A stretch of DNA of 64,000 nt from Methylopila sp. 73B (GTDB lineage Bacteria; Pseudomonadota; Alphaproteobacteria; Rhizobiales; Methylopilaceae). Where the stretch lies: the NCBI RefSeq assembly GCF_000526315.1, contig NZ_JAFV01000001.1, positions 3,908,501 to 3,972,500 on the forward strand, read 5' to 3'. Shown here piece after piece: positions 62,801 to 64,000 of the stretch (its first letter is position 1; the number at the start of each line of letters is the position of its first letter). Position numbers and translations under genes: made by a program. The notes under the pieces were generated by a model. The model was not told the origin of the DNA and ran no database searches. It saw only the letters and a program-made list of their open reading frames with translations.

Positions 62801-63074
62801 GACGGTGCTTCTGCGCTTTCGCCGGGAGGTGATGGCCGCCCGGCTGATCCAGGTCGAGGGGCGCGTCCAGCGCAGCCCCGAAGGGATCGTCCATCTGGTG
62901 GCGGAGCGCCTCGTCGACCGGACCCACGAGCTTTCCCGCCTGTCGAGTCGGCAGCTCGAGCCGCCGCTGGCGCGCGCCGACGAGGTGCGCCGTCCGCAGC
63001 CCGACCGTCCGCAGCAGCCGCGCGCGCACCCGCGCGACGTCCGCATTCTGCCGAAATCGCGCGATTTCCACTGA
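59823..63074 (+). CDS. dnaE2: Error-prone DNA polymerase DnaE2 (ImuC)
   Basis: 1083 residues from ATG 59823. PHP domain at the start (FAELAAMTAFSFLRAGSRPEEYVAAAAFYG). Polymerase core: LCQGRGSAANSAVCYVLGIT, then PPDIDVDFEHERREEVIQH with catalytic Asp residues, and GVFQVESRAQMNMLPRLKP with PLFQEQAMRIAMVAA. A C-terminal OB domain (VVLVRQKPGSAKGVVFMTIADETG) follows. It carries out translesion synthesis with ImuA and ImuB. It is last in the SOS operon and translationally coupled to imuB. Confidence 0.95.
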   Translation: MTAFAELAAMTAFSFLRAGSRPEEYVAAAAFYGLEAIGIADVNSVAGVVRAYATLGNKDLPQPTPKLVVGARLVFEDDAPDVVVHPRDRAAWGRLCRLLSLGKERAAKGECRLFFEDLLAWREGLLAIVMPSRAPGRETERALAALKETGRDATWLGATMPRRGDDARRLARLKRLASRVGVPLLATNEPLCHTPDRRPLLDVVTCIREGVTLDGAGRRLEANAERHLKPGAEMARLFRDAPEAVTETLRFKEQVVFSLKDLEYNYPHEPVPAGKTPHGHLRDLVREGLERSYPGGTPPEVAKLVAKELAFIKRENYAHYFLTVHDVVAYARSQGILCQGRGSAANSAVCYVLGITAVDPAESNVLFERFLSKERSEPPDIDVDFEHERREEVIQHIYARYGRERASLVATVIHYKPRSAVREVGKVFGMGEDLTAALANTVWGSWGDGLTEAQVRQAGLDPSNPYLLPALKLASELVGFPRHLSQHVGGFVLTDDRLDESVPVGPAAMPDRSFIEWDKDDIDAVRMMKVDVLALGMLTCIRKAFDLIRVHERQALELATIEPGREDVYAMLSRGDSLGVFQVESRAQMNMLPRLKPKEFYDLVIQVAIVRPGPIQGDMVHPYLKRRRNPELVEYPKPGPSHDPDELRNVLEKTLGVPLFQEQAMRIAMVAARFSGEEANGLRRAMATFRNLGDIGVFRDRMVGNMIARGYDPEFAANCFKQIEGFGSYGFPESHAASFAKLVYISSYLKRRHPAAFACALLNSQPMGFYAPAEIVRDAREHGVETRGADVAVSQWDNTLEKRPDDALRLRIGFRQIDGFRQDWAEALVAARGSGFASIDDLKRRARLPKAALVKLADADAFRSMRLDRRAALWEVRRLPDDVALPLFEAADAADLGAEEGNDALPEMALSEHVVADYQTTRLSLKGHPMQFLRVLFAREGTVSCADVKNARDGRRLTTAGVVLVRQKPGSAKGVVFMTIADETGVANAVVWPTVLLRFRREVMAARLIQVEGRVQRSPEGIVHLVAERLVDRTHELSRLSSRQLEPPLARADEVRRPQPDRPQQPRAHPRDVRILPKSRDFH

Positions 63075-63159
63075 TGCGGTCCGCTTCCGGCTTGGCGGGC
63101 GCGCGAAGTTGGACATAGCCTGCGAGTCGGGCGTTCCAGACCCGTAACGGGAGGCGAAA

Positions 63160-63351
63160 ATGGCCGCGAAGTTCGAAATCTACAAAGACAAGAAGGGCGA
63201 GTTCCGGTTCCGCTACGTCGCGTCGAACGGAGAGCCGATGTTTGGCTCCGAGGGCTACACCTCCAAGGCCTCGGCCAAGAGCGCGATCGAGTCGATCAAG
63301 AAGAACGTACCGGGCGCCGACGTGGTGGACACCACCACGGAGGTCGCCTGA
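63160..63351 (+). CDS. YegP family protein (DUF1508)
   Basis: 63 residues from ATG 63160 with GGGAGGC upstream. KFEIYKDKKGEFRFRYVASNGEPMF and SEGYTSKASAKSAIESIKKNVPGADVVD form a single DUF1508 repeat. Family members are small cytosolic proteins of unknown role, sometimes linked to DNA damage. It lies 85 bases after dnaE2 and 52 before the methyltransferase gene. Confidence 0.93.
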   Translation: MAAKFEIYKDKKGEFRFRYVASNGEPMFGSEGYTSKASAKSAIESIKKNVPGADVVDTTTEVA

Positions 63352-63403
63352 CAACGGCTGAGCGCGACGGCGTCGCCCGCGCAGGGCGGCCGGGAGCCGC
63401 CGC

Positions 63404-64000
63404 GTGAGCGAGCTCACCTTCTACGAGTTCTTTGCAGGCGGCGGCATGGCGCGCCTCGGCCTCGGCGCGGGGTGGCGCTGCCTGTTCGCGAACGATCTCA
63501 GCCCGAAGAAGGCGGCCGCCTACCGCGAGAACTTCGGCGGCGGCGACCTCCATGTGGGCGACGTGCACGCGGTGACGCCCGCGATGCTCCCCGGGCGGGC
63601 GGATCTCGCCTGGGGCTCGTTTCCCTGCCAGGACCTTTCGCTCGCCGGCGTAAAGGCCGGCCTCGCCGGCGCACGCTCCGGAGCGTTCTGGGGCTTTTGG
63701 AACGCGGTCCTCGGACTGAAGGCGGAAGGCCGGGCGCCGAAGACGCTCGTGCTCGAGAACGTCTGCGGAGCGCTCACCTCGCGCGGCGGGCGCGACTTCG
63801 CCTCGATCGGCGCCGCCCTGAGCGACGCCGGCTACCGGTTCGGCGCGCTGGTGGTCGACGCCGCTCTGTTCCTCCCGCAGTCGCGCCCACGTCTCTTCAT
63901 CGTGGCGATCGCCGAGGACGTCGACCTGCCGGCCTCGGCCGTCGATCCGGCGCCCGGCGCGCTGTCCGCCTTCCGCCCGAAGGCCCTGCTTACGGCCCAT
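63404..64000 (+). CDS. DNA (cytosine-5)-methyltransferase, truncated by the window edge
   Basis: 199 residues visible from GTG 63404 (GGGAG eight bases upstream); the frame is open at the window end. Motif I is FYEFFAGGGMARLGLG. The catalytic motif IV is WGSFPCQDLSLAG with the nucleophilic Cys, motif VI LVLENVCGAL, and motif VIII LFLPQSRPRLFIVA. The target-recognition region and final motifs lie outside. It could be a solitary regulator or half of a restriction-modification system; the next gene is not visible. Confidence 0.92.
   Translation, partial: MSELTFYEFFAGGGMARLGLGAGWRCLFANDLSPKKAAAYRENFGGGDLHVGDVHAVTPAMLPGRADLAWGSFPCQDLSLAGVKAGLAGARSGAFWGFWNAVLGLKAEGRAPKTLVLENVCGALTSRGGRDFASIGAALSDAGYRFGALVVDAALFLPQSRPRLFIVAIAEDVDLPASAVDPAPGALSAFRPKALLTAH

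Noticed and set aside
61488..63116. 542-codon minus-strand frame
   Set aside because: Shadow of dnaE2, caused by GC-rich codon structure.

Overview
The window is high-GC chromosomal DNA of an alphaproteobacterium. The evidence is the GTTC-N7-GTTC type LexA sites, the imuA-imuB-dnaE2 mutasome, a secondary groESL pair and the small lysine-rich protein at 43475. These fit the Hyphomicrobiales (a Methylobacteriaceae/Methylocystaceae-like member), but genus is an inference and not shown. No rRNA or CRISPR array is visible. One tRNA, tRNA-Ala(CGC), is present.

Layout. 1-6.3 kb is a decayed accessory zone. It holds a hydantoinase-B-like fragment, a frameshifted phage endolysin remnant, a DXD glycosyltransferase gene cut in two by an IS1182-like element, and broken phage tail-type genes (a LamG-like protein and an SGNH hydrolase, both with in-frame stops). 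6.5-10 kb carries two polysaccharide pyruvyl transferase (PPT) paralogues and an intact copy of the interrupted glycosyltransferase. 10.2-18.5 kb is a polyamine module: an ABC importer (potF-A-H-I order) divergent from a gamma-glutamylputrescine synthetase-like gene and an FAD oxidase. It is punctuated by a family of 39-bp palindromic repeats, one pair of which brackets a small GIY-YIG nuclease gene. 18.5-23 kb is an EmrAB-type efflux pair with a divergent TetR regulator and three matching palindromic operators, one embedded in a 39-bp perfect palindrome. 23-28.5 kb is housekeeping: rlmN, rplS, trmD, an acetyltransferase, ppa, and the yggU/yggT family genes.

28.7-38.9 kb is a 10.2-kb integrated element in tRNA-Ala, bounded by a 25-bp perfect direct repeat. 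It has an integrase, HK97-type capsid, protease and portal, a large terminase, an HNH nuclease, and a replication-type protein whose gene holds eight palindromic repeats. No tail gene is seen. It looks like a capsid-forming phage satellite (cf-PICI-like), unusual in head-gene order and in having its integrase translationally coupled to the portal gene.

39-44.3 kb holds groES-groEL, a transglutaminase, a cold-shock protein and small conserved proteins. 44.4-49.8 kb is a second glycan block: two more PPT paralogues, a sulfotransferase-like gene and a GSCFA-family pseudogene. 49.9-54.7 kb has MarR, GGDEF, MliC-like and DUF3750 genes, plus an MFS exporter with a leader ORF and a terminator directly before its ribosome site. 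54.6-63.1 kb is a DNA-damage block: a radical SAM gene and UdgX on one strand, imuA-imuB-dnaE2 on the other. Three perfect GAAC-N7-GAAC sites lie between them. The window ends in a YegP-family gene and a truncated DNA cytosine methyltransferase.

The strongest candidates for something undescribed are the tail-less capsid satellite with its internal origin-like array, and the GIY-YIG gene framed by inverted repeats that also occur as an empty pair 2.9 kb away. All calls rest on reading the sequence; no database search was run.
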